Assembly: GCA_902582735.1 (NCBI GenBank)
Contig: CACHTB010000007.1
Location: 1-44,243 of the forward strand
Reading direction: 5' to 3'
Origin: an uncultured Pelagibacteraceae bacterium
Lineage (GTDB): Bacteria > Pseudomonadota > Alphaproteobacteria > Pelagibacterales > Pelagibacteraceae
DNA: 44,243 nucleotides
The position numbers and the translations under genes are program-made. This document shows positions 19,500 to 27,977 of the stretch, piece by piece; position 1 is the stretch's first letter, and every line of letters begins with the position of its first letter. Under the pieces are notes generated by a model. The model was not told the origin of the DNA. It saw nothing but the letters and a program-made list of their open reading frames with translations, and did not search any database.

Positions 19500-20595
19500 A
19501 TTTCCTTTTTAAATGTAACAATTTACCTTCTGTACTATCAAAGTCCAAATAACACCCTTGTAAAAACCTATTACCCTCATTTGGATCAAAAGATGTTCTT
19601 CCATGAAGTAATCTGTGATTATCCATCATCATTAAATCTCCAGGCATTAATTTAAATTCTATTCTATAATCTTCAGAATTATATAAATCAGATAAACATT
19701 TTCTTGCATTATAATAAATTTCAAGTTTCTCTCTTTTCATTTGAGGCACATAATCTAATCTTGGACTAAATCTAACATTTTGAAAATTCCCTTTTTCATC
19801 TAAATGTATTAATTCAGCCCAACTTTCTAAAATTGTGTCTTTGTCCGAAAATTTAAATCTGACTTTAGTGCTTGTTAAAATATTATAATAATCTTGATTT
19901 AACTTTTTAAAATCTTCTGTAACTGTAAATCCATCAACTAAAGTTGAATAACCTCCTTTAACGTCATTTTCAATACAATGAAGAATTTGTATGCATGGAG
20001 GAAAAGGATTTCTGTAGGGATTATCTGTGTGAGGAGATAAATTTAACGCTGTATACGCTAAGTCATTTGGATTAGGTTTTGATTTTACGTTAAAATGTTC
20101 GCCAAAATTAGTTCTTTTAACGCTACCTATCATATTTCCAAATTTCACAAGAAAATTGTCGTTAGTTGGTACATCTTGAATAACAACAAAGCCATATTTA
20201 TAAAAATTTATCAGTAAATTTAACATTTCATTACTATCAGCAAATTTATCTGAAAATTTGAAACTTTTTATATTTTTGAAATCAGATTTCCATTTTACTT
20301 TTTCAATATCTATTATTTGGTTTGAATTTAAACTAAGTTCATCTGACAATTTTTTGATTTCAAATTTTGAGTCTACGCCATCATTAAATTTTACTTTTAA
20401 AAACTCTCCATTTATTTCTGCATTTACAATTTCAACAGATTGCTTCATTGAAGACGGATCAAACAATCGTTGCTGAGTACTCTCATCTAGATGCTCTTTC
20501 TCACTGACACGTTCTCTTAACCAGAAAGGGTGAATTTCCTCTTTATTTGATCCTATGAATGAAAATATTTTGTTTGAACTTACTTCGAATTTCAT
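19489..20595 (-). CDS. Gamma-butyrobetaine hydroxylase-like 2-oxoglutarate/Fe(II) dioxygenase (TauD-like domain)
   Basis: 368 aa; N-terminal HPFWLRERV, catalytic HTDNPYRNPFPPCIQILHC, GGYSTLVDGF, DNHRLLHGRTSF. Confidence 0.9.
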   Translation of the reverse strand: MKFEVSSNKIFSFIGSNKEEIHPFWLRERVSEKEHLDESTQQRLFDPSSMKQSVEIVNAEINGEFLKVKFNDGVDSKFEIKKLSDELSLNSNQIIDIEKVKWKSDFKNIKSFKFSDKFADSNEMLNLLINFYKYGFVVIQDVPTNDNFLVKFGNMIGSVKRTNFGEHFNVKSKPNPNDLAYTALNLSPHTDNPYRNPFPPCIQILHCIENDVKGGYSTLVDGFTVTEDFKKLNQDYYNILTSTKVRFKFSDKDTILESWAELIHLDEKGNFQNVRFSPRLDYVPQMKREKLEIYYNARKCLSDLYNSEDYRIEFKLMPGDLMMMDNHRLLHGRTSFDPNEGNRFLQGCYLDFDSTEGKLLHLKRKFNL

Positions 20596-20682
20596 AACTT
20601 TTTAAACTTTCCTTCAAAAACCTTTTTTTTTCAAGATAAATTCGTTTGTATTTATATAAATATTTTATTAATACGTGATGCG

Positions 20683-21480
20683 ATGAATAAAAACTTTAAT
20701 TATAAAATTTACTTTAATTTTCTTAATCTTTTAGCAAAACAACTTACAAAATACTATTATTCGAAATTAGACAAACCTTTTAAGATAAGTAATAAATTAA
20801 AAGGAAAAGGCTATGATCCGGTAACAACTTCAGACAAAGCTTTTGAGAGATTCATTAGAAAGAAAATTTTAGATCGATTTCCAGATCACCAAATCATAGG
20901 TGAGGAGTATGGGTTCAAGAAAACAAAAAGTGATTTTTCATGGGTAATTGATCCAATTGATGGAACAAGATCTTTTGTAACCGGTAATCCAACTTGGAGT
21001 AATTTAATATCATTAAATTATAAAGGAACTCCTATGGTAGGACTTGCAAACTTTCCTAAACTAAAAAAGTATTATCTAAATAAAGATGAAAAAAATTCAT
21101 ATTTATTTGAAAATGGAAAAAAATTTAAATTAAATGTTAATTCAAAAGTGTCATTAAAAAATGCAAAGATTGCAGCAGCATTCCATGGTTACTTATCTTT
21201 TAATAAACAAAAAAAAATTCTAAAGTTTATTAAGATAGTTAATTTTCCATGTTTTGATGCACTAACTTACGCACAATTAGCAGAAGGAAGATTAGATGTT
21301 GTAGTTCAATGTGCAAATAAAATCTGGGACGTTCACGCAATAATACCTATTATAAATGCTGCAGGAGGAATACTTACTACATGGAAAAATGAAAATGGCA
21401 AACTTGCTGGAAATATTTTGGCATCAAGTAATAAATTAAATCATAAAAAAATTTTAAAATTGCTTAATCCAGCAACATGA
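20683..21480 (+). CDS. Inositol monophosphatase-family phosphatase (histidinol-phosphatase HisN-like)
   Basis: 265 aa; PVTTSDKAFERFIRKKI, IIGEEYG, WVIDPIDGTRSFVTGNPTW, IWDVHAIIPIINAAGGILTTW. Confidence 0.88.
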   Translation: MNKNFNYKIYFNFLNLLAKQLTKYYYSKLDKPFKISNKLKGKGYDPVTTSDKAFERFIRKKILDRFPDHQIIGEEYGFKKTKSDFSWVIDPIDGTRSFVTGNPTWSNLISLNYKGTPMVGLANFPKLKKYYLNKDEKNSYLFENGKKFKLNVNSKVSLKNAKIAAAFHGYLSFNKQKKILKFIKIVNFPCFDALTYAQLAEGRLDVVVQCANKIWDVHAIIPIINAAGGILTTWKNENGKLAGNILASSNKLNHKKILKLLNPAT

Positions 21481-22199
21481 AAAATATAATTGTTCTTCAA
21501 CATATCAAAATAGAAGACCCAGGATATATTAAAGATCTTATGATTAGCGATGGAATAAATTTAACTACAATAGAATTAGATGAAGGTGATAAAATTCCAG
21601 AAGATCTTGATAAGTTTGATGCAATGTTTTGTATGGGTGGTCCCATGGATACGTGGATGGAAAATGAGTACCCTTGGCTTATTGAAGAAAAAAAAAAAAT
21701 TAAAGAATTTGTTATTGATTTAAAAAAACCATACTTAGGCTTTTGTTTAGGTTGTCAACTTCTTGGTGAAGTCATTGGAGGGAAAGTTGTAAAATCTTCA
21801 AAACCTGAAATTGGTGTGTTAGATATTGATTTTTTAGAAAATAAAAAAAAAGATCAGTTATTTAGTAATTTTCCCAATAAAATTAAATCACTACAGTGGC
21901 ATTCCTATGAAGTTCAAGATTTAGAAAATATACAATCTGTTACTCTAATAGCTTCATCACCTGAAACAAAATATCAAATTTTTAAATTTCATGAACACGC
22001 ATACGGAATTCAATTTCATATTGAAATCAAAGATACTACAGTAAGTGATTGGGGGTGTGTGCCCGAATATAAATCTGCTCTTGAAAGCCAGTTAGGAAAA
22101 GGTGCACTTGAGAAATTTGATATTGATGCCAAAATGAAAATGTCCTCAATGAATAAATATTCAACAATTCTTTATAACAATTTTAAGAAATTAATCTGA
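21477..22199 (+). CDS. Class I glutamine amidotransferase (GMP synthase-like)
   Basis: 240 aa; CMGGPMDTW, LGFCLGCQLLGEVIGG nucleophile motif, YGIQFHIEI. Confidence 0.88.
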   Translation: MKNIIVLQHIKIEDPGYIKDLMISDGINLTTIELDEGDKIPEDLDKFDAMFCMGGPMDTWMENEYPWLIEEKKKIKEFVIDLKKPYLGFCLGCQLLGEVIGGKVVKSSKPEIGVLDIDFLENKKKDQLFSNFPNKIKSLQWHSYEVQDLENIQSVTLIASSPETKYQIFKFHEHAYGIQFHIEIKDTTVSDWGCVPEYKSALESQLGKGALEKFDIDAKMKMSSMNKYSTILYNNFKKLI

Positions 22200-22260
22200 G
22201 AATTTCCTTTTTTTTAACATTTTATTAAGTTAGTTTTTTAAGCATAATCAAGGAGGTAAT

Positions 22261-22653
22261 ATGGCAATATTTAACATGATAGAGGAAAGTGAAGCTAAAG
22301 GAAGAGTAAAAGAAATATTTGAGGATATTAAACAAAAAAGAAACATAAAATCTGTAAACAATTTTTGGAAAATGTTAGCTAATGAGCCAGAAACTTTAGA
22401 GAGAACTTGGAATTCATTGCAGCAAGTAATGAAAAAAGGTGCTCTAGATGAGATGACAAAAGAATTAATTTATATTGCTGTTTCAATTACAAATAGCTGT
22501 GAGTATTGCATAAAATCCCACAGTTCTGCTGCAGTTAAGAAAGGAGCATCAAAAGATATGCTTGCTGAACTTATCGCAGTAGTTGGAATGGCAAATGAAA
22601 CAAATAAATTGGTTGAGTCATATCAAGTTAAAGTAGACGAAATTTATGAATGA
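22261..22653 (+). CDS. AhpD-like / carboxymuconolactone decarboxylase-family protein
   Basis: 130 aa; SCEYCIKSHSSAAVKKGAS (CxxC); strong AGGAGG ribosome-binding site. Confidence 0.85.
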   Translation: MAIFNMIEESEAKGRVKEIFEDIKQKRNIKSVNNFWKMLANEPETLERTWNSLQQVMKKGALDEMTKELIYIAVSITNSCEYCIKSHSSAAVKKGASKDMLAELIAVVGMANETNKLVESYQVKVDEIYE

Positions 22654-23203
22654 TAGAGCTCAAGCAATCTTAGATTTCTGGTTCGATGATCTAATAGTTG
22701 AAAAAAGATTTAAAAAAGATGAAAAATTTGATCAGTTAATTAGAGATAAATTTGAAGAAGATTACAAGAAGGCAATTTCGAATGAATATGATGACTGGCA
22801 AGATGAGCCTTTAACTTGTTTAGCGTTAATTATTTTATTGGATCAGTTTTCGAGAAACCTTTATAGAAATGATAAAAAGTCTTTTGAATACGATTTTAAA
22901 GCAAGATTGATTGTAAATGATGCTGTTTATAATGGATATCTTGATCAAATGGACGAATATCAAAGATTTTTTATGTTACTTCCATATATTCATAGTGAAG
23001 AAATTATTGATCACGATAGAGCGTATAAGTTATTAACAAATTATCTATCAAATCATCCAAATTTTTTAGAAATAAAAAAATTTTGGAAAGATCATACAGC
23101 GGTAATTAAAAGATTTCATAGATATCCTCACAGAAATAAAATGTTAGGAAGAAGATCTACAGCAGAGGAAATTGAATTTCTAAATCAACCCAATTCTTCA
23201 TGA
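22646..23203 (+). CDS. DUF924-family protein
   Basis: 185 aa; AILDFWFDD, ALIILLDQFSRNLYRND, FMLLPYIHSE, FHRYPHRNKMLGR. Confidence 0.9.
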   Translation: MNDRAQAILDFWFDDLIVEKRFKKDEKFDQLIRDKFEEDYKKAISNEYDDWQDEPLTCLALIILLDQFSRNLYRNDKKSFEYDFKARLIVNDAVYNGYLDQMDEYQRFFMLLPYIHSEEIIDHDRAYKLLTNYLSNHPNFLEIKKFWKDHTAVIKRFHRYPHRNKMLGRRSTAEEIEFLNQPNSS

Positions 23204-23206
23204 TAA

Positions 23207-23542
23207 CTATTTAGTATTACCTAAGAGATTTACAATTAAAACACCTGTAATTATTAAAAGTAAACCAAGGATGGTTGTAAAATTAGGAATTTGATTAAAT
23301 TTTAAAACTCCTACTACACTTGTTGCTATAATACACAATCCTGCAAATGATGCGTAAGTAACTCCAACAGAAATTGATTTCATTACAAGTGAAAGTGTAA
23401 ACATACAGCCAACAATTGTAATTGCAGTTAAAATACTTGGAATTAATAGAGTAAAACCTTGAGCGCTTTTTGCAAAAGCATTGGACGCTGTTCCTAAAAT
23501 TACAGCAACAATTAAATATACATATGCATTTAAATTACTCAT
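23207..23542 (-). CDS. Small multidrug resistance (EmrE/QacE)-family protein, divergent
   Basis: 111 aa, 4 TM; aligns without gaps to the EmrE N-terminus (NAYVYLIVAVILGTASNAFAKSAQGFT); TGVLIVNLLGNTK. Confidence 0.82.
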   Translation of the reverse strand: MSNLNAYVYLIVAVILGTASNAFAKSAQGFTLLIPSILTAITIVGCMFTLSLVMKSISVGVTYASFAGLCIIATSVVGVLKFNQIPNFTTILGLLLIITGVLIVNLLGNTK

Positions 23543-24131
23543 TATTTTTTGACCAATTTATTGCATCTTCCATTCTATCATCTCCCCAAAATATTTCATT
23601 ACCCACAACAAAAGAAGGACTTCCAAATATTTTATGTGATCTTGCACTTTCAGTGTTTCCTAAATATTGATTTTCAATCTCTTGGGAATTTGCATTATTT
23701 ACAATTTTTTCTTTATCCAGACTAAGCTCATTACATATCTCAGAAATATTTGGCTCTGTAGCTGGTTCTTTTCCGTCCTGGAACCACCTCTTGTAAGTCA
23801 ATCTTACATAATCTATTCCCCAGCCTTCATTTAATCCTAATATTGCAAGTTTATTTGCTAAATCAAATTCACTTAATGGATAAGGCACAGGAGTTTTTGC
23901 AAAAAAACCATAACTTTTTGCTCTTCTCTCTATATCTCTCCACATATAATCAACTTTATTTTGTTTGTCTTTTGGAAAAGGTATGTTGTTCATTTCCTTC
24001 ATTATTGCTCTCACACTAAATGGTACCCAATTAAATTTTACATTTAATTTCTTTTCAACATCTAATACTCTAGCAACTGTTAGATAGGTATAAGTACTTC
24101 CAATTGAAAAATAAAAATCAACTTTTTTCAT
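23535..24131 (-). CDS. 2-hydroxychromene-2-carboxylate isomerase / DsbA-like kappa-GST family protein
   Basis: 198 aa; DFYFSIGSTYTYLTVARV, FPKDK, IFGSPSFVVGNEIFWGDDRME. Confidence 0.88.
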   Translation of the reverse strand: MKKVDFYFSIGSTYTYLTVARVLDVEKKLNVKFNWVPFSVRAIMKEMNNIPFPKDKQNKVDYMWRDIERRAKSYGFFAKTPVPYPLSEFDLANKLAILGLNEGWGIDYVRLTYKRWFQDGKEPATEPNISEICNELSLDKEKIVNNANSQEIENQYLGNTESARSHKIFGSPSFVVGNEIFWGDDRMEDAINWSKNNE

Positions 24132-24147
24132 TACTTATATTAACCTA

Positions 24148-24369
24148 TTATTTTGTGATTTTATCTACAATTTTTTTTACTATAGGAGCAACAATTGAGG
24201 TTGCTATCATTGCAACAGGAAAACTCACAGACCATGCAGTTATAAATCTTTTAAAATAATCTTTGTCAAATCCAGTGTTAATATAGGTTATTAGGAGAGT
24301 CATCATGAAACTCATCCCACATCCCATTAAAACAATGAATAATAGGTTTGAGTATTTTTTTGAAAACAA
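24148..24369 (-). CDS. Small membrane protein, DUF2798-like
   Basis: 73 aa, two TM; GCGMSFMMTLLITYINTGF...WSVSFPVAMIATSIVAPIVKKIVD. Confidence 0.7.
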   Translation of the reverse strand: MFSKKYSNLLFIVLMGCGMSFMMTLLITYINTGFDKDYFKRFITAWSVSFPVAMIATSIVAPIVKKIVDKITK

Positions 24370-24395
24370 AGTTTAAATTCTAATTTTTAAATATT

Positions 24396-24716
24396 TTATT
24401 TGTTCATCGGGGTTGCACCAGTTTCAAGTGCAAACACTTTGCCATCCTTAAATTTAAAAACAGCCATTACTGCTTCTTTGTTTCCATCATTAAATGTTAC
24501 AAATGCGTGTTCAACACCAATTTCATCATTTTCATAAATAACTCTAACTTTATCTCTATTGATATCTCCACTCATTGCCCATTTTACTACATCGTCTTTT
24601 TTTAAAACAGTACCTGATTTATGCATCGTAAAAGTATAATCGTCGTGAATTATATCTCTTAATGCTGCCTCATCTTTATCCTCCATGGCTTTATTATATT
24701 TAGCTAAAATTGACAT
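24396..24716 (-). CDS. NTF2/SnoaL-like small protein (copy A)
   Basis: 106 aa; resembles 26358-26687 (shared IIHDDY, YENDEIG, DGNKEA, KFKDGK, LETGAT); RBS-like AGGAG upstream. Confidence 0.75.
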   Translation of the reverse strand: MSILAKYNKAMEDKDEAALRDIIHDDYTFTMHKSGTVLKKDDVVKWAMSGDINRDKVRVIYENDEIGVEHAFVTFNDGNKEAVMAVFKFKDGKVFALETGATPMNK

Positions 24717-24735
24717 TTTTATTCTCCTTTATTTT

Positions 24736-25059
24736 TTATTTTCCTGGTTTAACAACACTATTAGCTGCATTAGCTGCATTCGTAAATGCTTTGTTATAAT
24801 CAATTACCTCATGAACCATTAAATCTTCCATTAGGCCAGAATTTTTAAAAGCTATTTTTAAGGCAACAGCTTGTTCATATTCTCCTTCCACGCAAGAAAT
24901 TACATCAAATCTACCTCTTACCCACTCGTAAGAAATAAGTTTTAAACCAGCGGCCTCTGTTGCCTTTTTTGTAGAAGCGAATCTGTCTGCAGTTGGTTCA
25001 TTCTGCATTCTCTTCATTAACTCTCCACTTATTTTACCTATTAAATAAAATTTTGCCAT
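24736..25059 (-). CDS. GYD-domain small protein
   Basis: 107 aa; KATEAAGLKLISYEWVRGRFDVISCVEGEYEQAVALKIAFKNSG fits the GYD family pattern. Confidence 0.75.
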   Translation of the reverse strand: MAKFYLIGKISGELMKRMQNEPTADRFASTKKATEAAGLKLISYEWVRGRFDVISCVEGEYEQAVALKIAFKNSGLMEDLMVHEVIDYNKAFTNAANAANSVVKPGK

Positions 25060-25347
25060 TTATTCTCCTTTAATTATTATTCCATTTGATAAAGCGTTGT
25101 CTAAACGGATTTTTTTTATTGGTTTGTATTCTTCAGATTTATACCACTCTTGAGCTTTTTCATAACTAGGAAATTTGATTACGATAGTTCTTGGGTGTTC
25201 CCAATTTCCCTCTATTAATTCAAAATCTCCACCTCTTACAATATATTCTGCTCCGAATTTCTCTGCAATTGGTTTTACTTTTTCAATATATTCTTTGTAA
25301 TTTTCAGGGTTTGTAATTTTAATATTAAAAATTACGTACCCAGTCAT
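25060..25347 (-). CDS. DUF1330-family small protein
   Basis: GYVIFNIKITNPENYKEYIEKVKPIAEKFGAEYIVRGG...IVIKFPSYEKAQEWYKSEEYKPI; ATG at 25347 preferred over the upstream TTG. Confidence 0.85.
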   Translation of the reverse strand: MTGYVIFNIKITNPENYKEYIEKVKPIAEKFGAEYIVRGGDFELIEGNWEHPRTIVIKFPSYEKAQEWYKSEEYKPIKKIRLDNALSNGIIIKGE

Positions 25348-25395
25348 TATCTGAAATTTCAATATAATGAATTAACAATTTCAATATTTTTTTTT

Positions 25396-25686
25396 TTAAA
25401 GATCCACTTTAGATAAATCATACAACTGAGCATTCTCTACACATTCCGCATAGATAGCTTTTGCTGTAGGATTTTTTCCAGTTACAAAATCTTTCATTCC
25501 TTCTTCATTATGAACAGAAACTTTAAATAAAATACCACTTTTGTCTGGTATCATAGCTCCAACAGTTTTTTCTGGATATGCAACACTTTTTCTAACACCC
25601 ATACCTTCATCTGATTGCATCCATCCCATGAAAGTTTCTAATTTACCTTCTTTTATTTTAAGATGTACTAACATTTCCTTTTCCAT
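25396..25686 (-). CDS. Small dimeric alpha/beta-barrel-like (monooxygenase-like) protein, uncharacterised
   Basis: 96 aa; MEKEMLVHLKIKEGKLETFMGWMQ...; RBS AGGAGG upstream. Confidence 0.65.
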   Translation of the reverse strand: MEKEMLVHLKIKEGKLETFMGWMQSDEGMGVRKSVAYPEKTVGAMIPDKSGILFKVSVHNEEGMKDFVTGKNPTAKAIYAECVENAQLYDLSKVDL

Positions 25687-25710
25687 TTATAGCCTCCTTT
25701 TTTTGTTAAT

Positions 25711-25980
25711 TTAATCTGAGCAAATGTTCATTACTGTAGTCTCTTGTTTATGGCCAGATTTTTCAATTACTCTCGCATTCTCTGTATTCTGCATAAATTT
25801 TTGCATAGTGTCTGCTGCTGGTGTTTCCATTACAATATGTACCTTATTTGGATTTTCTAATTCATGACCAACGTAAATGATTTTGATGCCTGCCGCTTCT
25901 CTTGGACCAGAGTGTTCATCAAACATTTTTTTCCAGTGAGTCCAGTCTTTTACCTCAAAATTTCCAACCATTTTTACCAT
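25711..25980 (-). CDS. Small dimeric alpha/beta-barrel-like protein, uncharacterised
   Basis: MVKMVGNFEVKDWTHWKKMFDEHSGPREAAGIKIIYVGHELENPNKVHIVMETPAADTMQKFM. Internal ATG at 25980 chosen because the longer ORF overlaps the upstream cupin. Confidence 0.65.
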   Translation of the reverse strand: MVKMVGNFEVKDWTHWKKMFDEHSGPREAAGIKIIYVGHELENPNKVHIVMETPAADTMQKFMQNTENARVIEKSGHKQETTVMNICSD

Positions 25981-25981
25981 T

Positions 25982-26332
25982 TTACTCTCCCCACACACCA
26001 GCAAATTCATATGCCTCAACTGGTACATCGCCAACTACCCAAGCATCATGCCCTGGGGTTACAGAATAAGAGTCCCCTGCTTTGTATACTACCTCTGTTC
26101 CATCATCGTGTTTTGCGCAAACAGAGCCCTTTGTGATTACTCCAATATGGTTCGCTTGACAACTCTCAGTTCCAATGTGTGGTTTTACATCTGTAGACCA
26201 TTTCCATCCTGGTTTTAAATGTAATCTTACTACTCTTTGGCCACCTACATTTACTGCTTCAATTTTAGCATTATTAAATTTATCAACTACTTCATCTGCT
26301 TTATCAAAAGTTTTAACTTCAATACTATTCAT
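25982..26332 (-). CDS. Cupin-domain protein
   Basis: 116 aa; HLKPGWKWSTDVKPHIG...HIGVITKGSVCAKHDDGTEVVYKAGDSYSVTPGHDAWVVGD. Confidence 0.82.
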   Translation of the reverse strand: MNSIEVKTFDKADEVVDKFNNAKIEAVNVGGQRVVRLHLKPGWKWSTDVKPHIGTESCQANHIGVITKGSVCAKHDDGTEVVYKAGDSYSVTPGHDAWVVGDVPVEAYEFAGVWGE

Positions 26333-26357
26333 ATCAACCCCTTAGGTTAGTTTATAA

Positions 26358-26687
26358 TTATTTTGGAATTTTGGTTGCGCCTGTTTCGAGTTCAATGATT
26401 TTACCATCTTTAAATTTCCAACAACACATTAAAGCCTCTTTATTTCCATCTTCGGCATAAGTAACAATAGAATGATCAAAACCTATTTCATCGTTTTCAT
26501 ATAAAATTCTATATTTATCAACTTTCATGAAACCTTTGTTAATTGCTTCAATCATGCTTGTTTTTCCACTTTCAGTATATGCCCCCTGTAGATGAGAATA
26601 CCTCTTATAATCATCATGGATAATCTCAGCTGCTGTTGCACCATCTTTTTCCACAATTGCTTTATTAAGTTTTTCTAAAATTGACAT
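26358..26687 (-). CDS. NTF2/SnoaL-like small protein (copy B)
   Basis: 109 aa; paralogous to 24396-24716 by shared motif blocks. Confidence 0.75.
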   Translation of the reverse strand: MSILEKLNKAIVEKDGATAAEIIHDDYKRYSHLQGAYTESGKTSMIEAINKGFMKVDKYRILYENDEIGFDHSIVTYAEDGNKEALMCCWKFKDGKIIELETGATKIPK

Positions 26688-26695
26688 ATTATTGT

Positions 26696-27079
26696 TTATT
26701 TCTTCATTGCATTGAACATGCTAAGCGTATCATCAAAGGTCATCATAACTTTAGTTTTTCCTTCATCGCTGACTTCAAAATAATGACCAAACAAAGTGTC
26801 CAAGTTGTCAGCTGTTGCATGTACTCTAACAAATACTTTATTACCTTCGCTGATCATGTCTAAAATTTTTAAATGAAAGTTTGGCCATGTAGCTGGAATT
26901 TTTGACATCGCACCCATCATAGCTTGTTTACCCTTATGAACCCCTGACAATGGATGAACACCTTCCTTACCTGGAAATGTCCATACAATATTATCATCGA
27001 TCATATCATTAAAAAAAGTTTCCATATCACCTTTACCGAAAAGCTCGTATGCTTTCCTCGTTTGCTCTTTTACGTCCAT
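26696..27079 (-). CDS. SnoaL-like / NTF2-fold protein
   Basis: 127 aa; KAYELFGKGDMETFFNDMIDDNIVWTFPG...PLSGVHKGKQAMMGAM. Confidence 0.8.
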   Translation of the reverse strand: MDVKEQTRKAYELFGKGDMETFFNDMIDDNIVWTFPGKEGVHPLSGVHKGKQAMMGAMSKIPATWPNFHLKILDMISEGNKVFVRVHATADNLDTLFGHYFEVSDEGKTKVMMTFDDTLSMFNAMKK

Positions 27080-27108
27080 AATATATTCCTTTCTAAAATA
27101 ATTATTTA

Positions 27109-27585
27109 TTAATAAGTATATTCTCCACTCATTTGGTTCATTGAATGAGCCATTCCACTTTTGCCTTTAAGATTTTGTCTGCTTGAAAATCCTGTTCCTG
27201 AAATGTTTTCATATTTTCCAGTTCCACCAATAATGATGAAATCTCCAGAACCACCAACGCCTCCAGTTCCTTTACCTTTATAATTTATAAATACTTTTTC
27301 TCCATCATTTAGATAAAATGTACACATTCCCGTTTCATCTTCAAACTTACCTGCAGTTAAAGTAAGACCTCCAATGCAATGCATAGTAGATTTATCAAAT
27401 ATACTTCCATCTTCTTTGTCTGAAAGCCCAGCATTACCATCATAAGTTATACTCATATTGCCATTACCAGCATTCATAACATTCATTTCCCATGAACCCA
27501 TTCCACTTGCATTAAACTTTCCTGTCTCAGCTAACAAGTTAGAAGTAAATAGTGTAAAAAAAGTTATTATTATTGTTTTTTTCAT
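27109..27585 (-). CDS. Secreted beta-rich protein with allene-oxide-cyclase/dirigent-like GGTGKYENISGTG motif
   Basis: Signal peptide MKKTIIITFFTLFTSNLLA-ET at the internal ATG at 27585, preceded by an AGGAG-like RBS. Confidence 0.65.
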   Translation of the reverse strand: MKKTIIITFFTLFTSNLLAETGKFNASGMGSWEMNVMNAGNGNMSITYDGNAGLSDKEDGSIFDKSTMHCIGGLTLTAGKFEDETGMCTFYLNDGEKVFINYKGKGTGGVGGSGDFIIIGGTGKYENISGTGFSSRQNLKGKSGMAHSMNQMSGEYTY

Positions 27586-27595
27586 AGTTTTCTCC

Positions 27596-27880
27596 TTACA
27601 TTTTTGCAAAATCCATTGTTTGTGAACATTCCTCAGAGACTGTGTCAAAAAAATTATTCATATCTCCAAGTTGATCAATAATTGCTTGTGGACTTTCGGC
27701 TTGCCACTTACAAAATACCTTCATCGAGTCGCCTGCACCCATCATTGTCATATGACATACAGCTTTTTCTCCAGTTACTCCTTTTTTTAAATCCTCAGGG
27801 GATGTTGAACTTACAACTTCATGAAATTTTTTTTTCATCTCCTCAGACTTAAATATATGTGTTGCTAAATAATCTTTCAT
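27596..27880 (-). CDS. Small uncharacterised protein
   Basis: 94 aa; RBS GGAGGA upstream; MKDYLATHIFKSEEMKKKFHEVVSSTSPEDLKKG.... Confidence 0.65.
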   Translation of the reverse strand: MKDYLATHIFKSEEMKKKFHEVVSSTSPEDLKKGVTGEKAVCHMTMMGAGDSMKVFCKWQAESPQAIIDQLGDMNNFFDTVSEECSQTMDFAKM

Positions 27881-27977
27881 TATAGTCCTCCATTTAAGCT
27901 TAATAATCTTACATTTAAACTTAGTTAATTATAATCAATAATTGTAAACTTAATATGACAATACTGGTATGTGATTT

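Noticed and set aside
19489-20595. Taurine dioxygenase TauD supporting the sulfonate story
   Set aside because: The N-terminal domain and HPFWLRERV motif fit gamma-butyrobetaine hydroxylase-like enzymes better than TauD.
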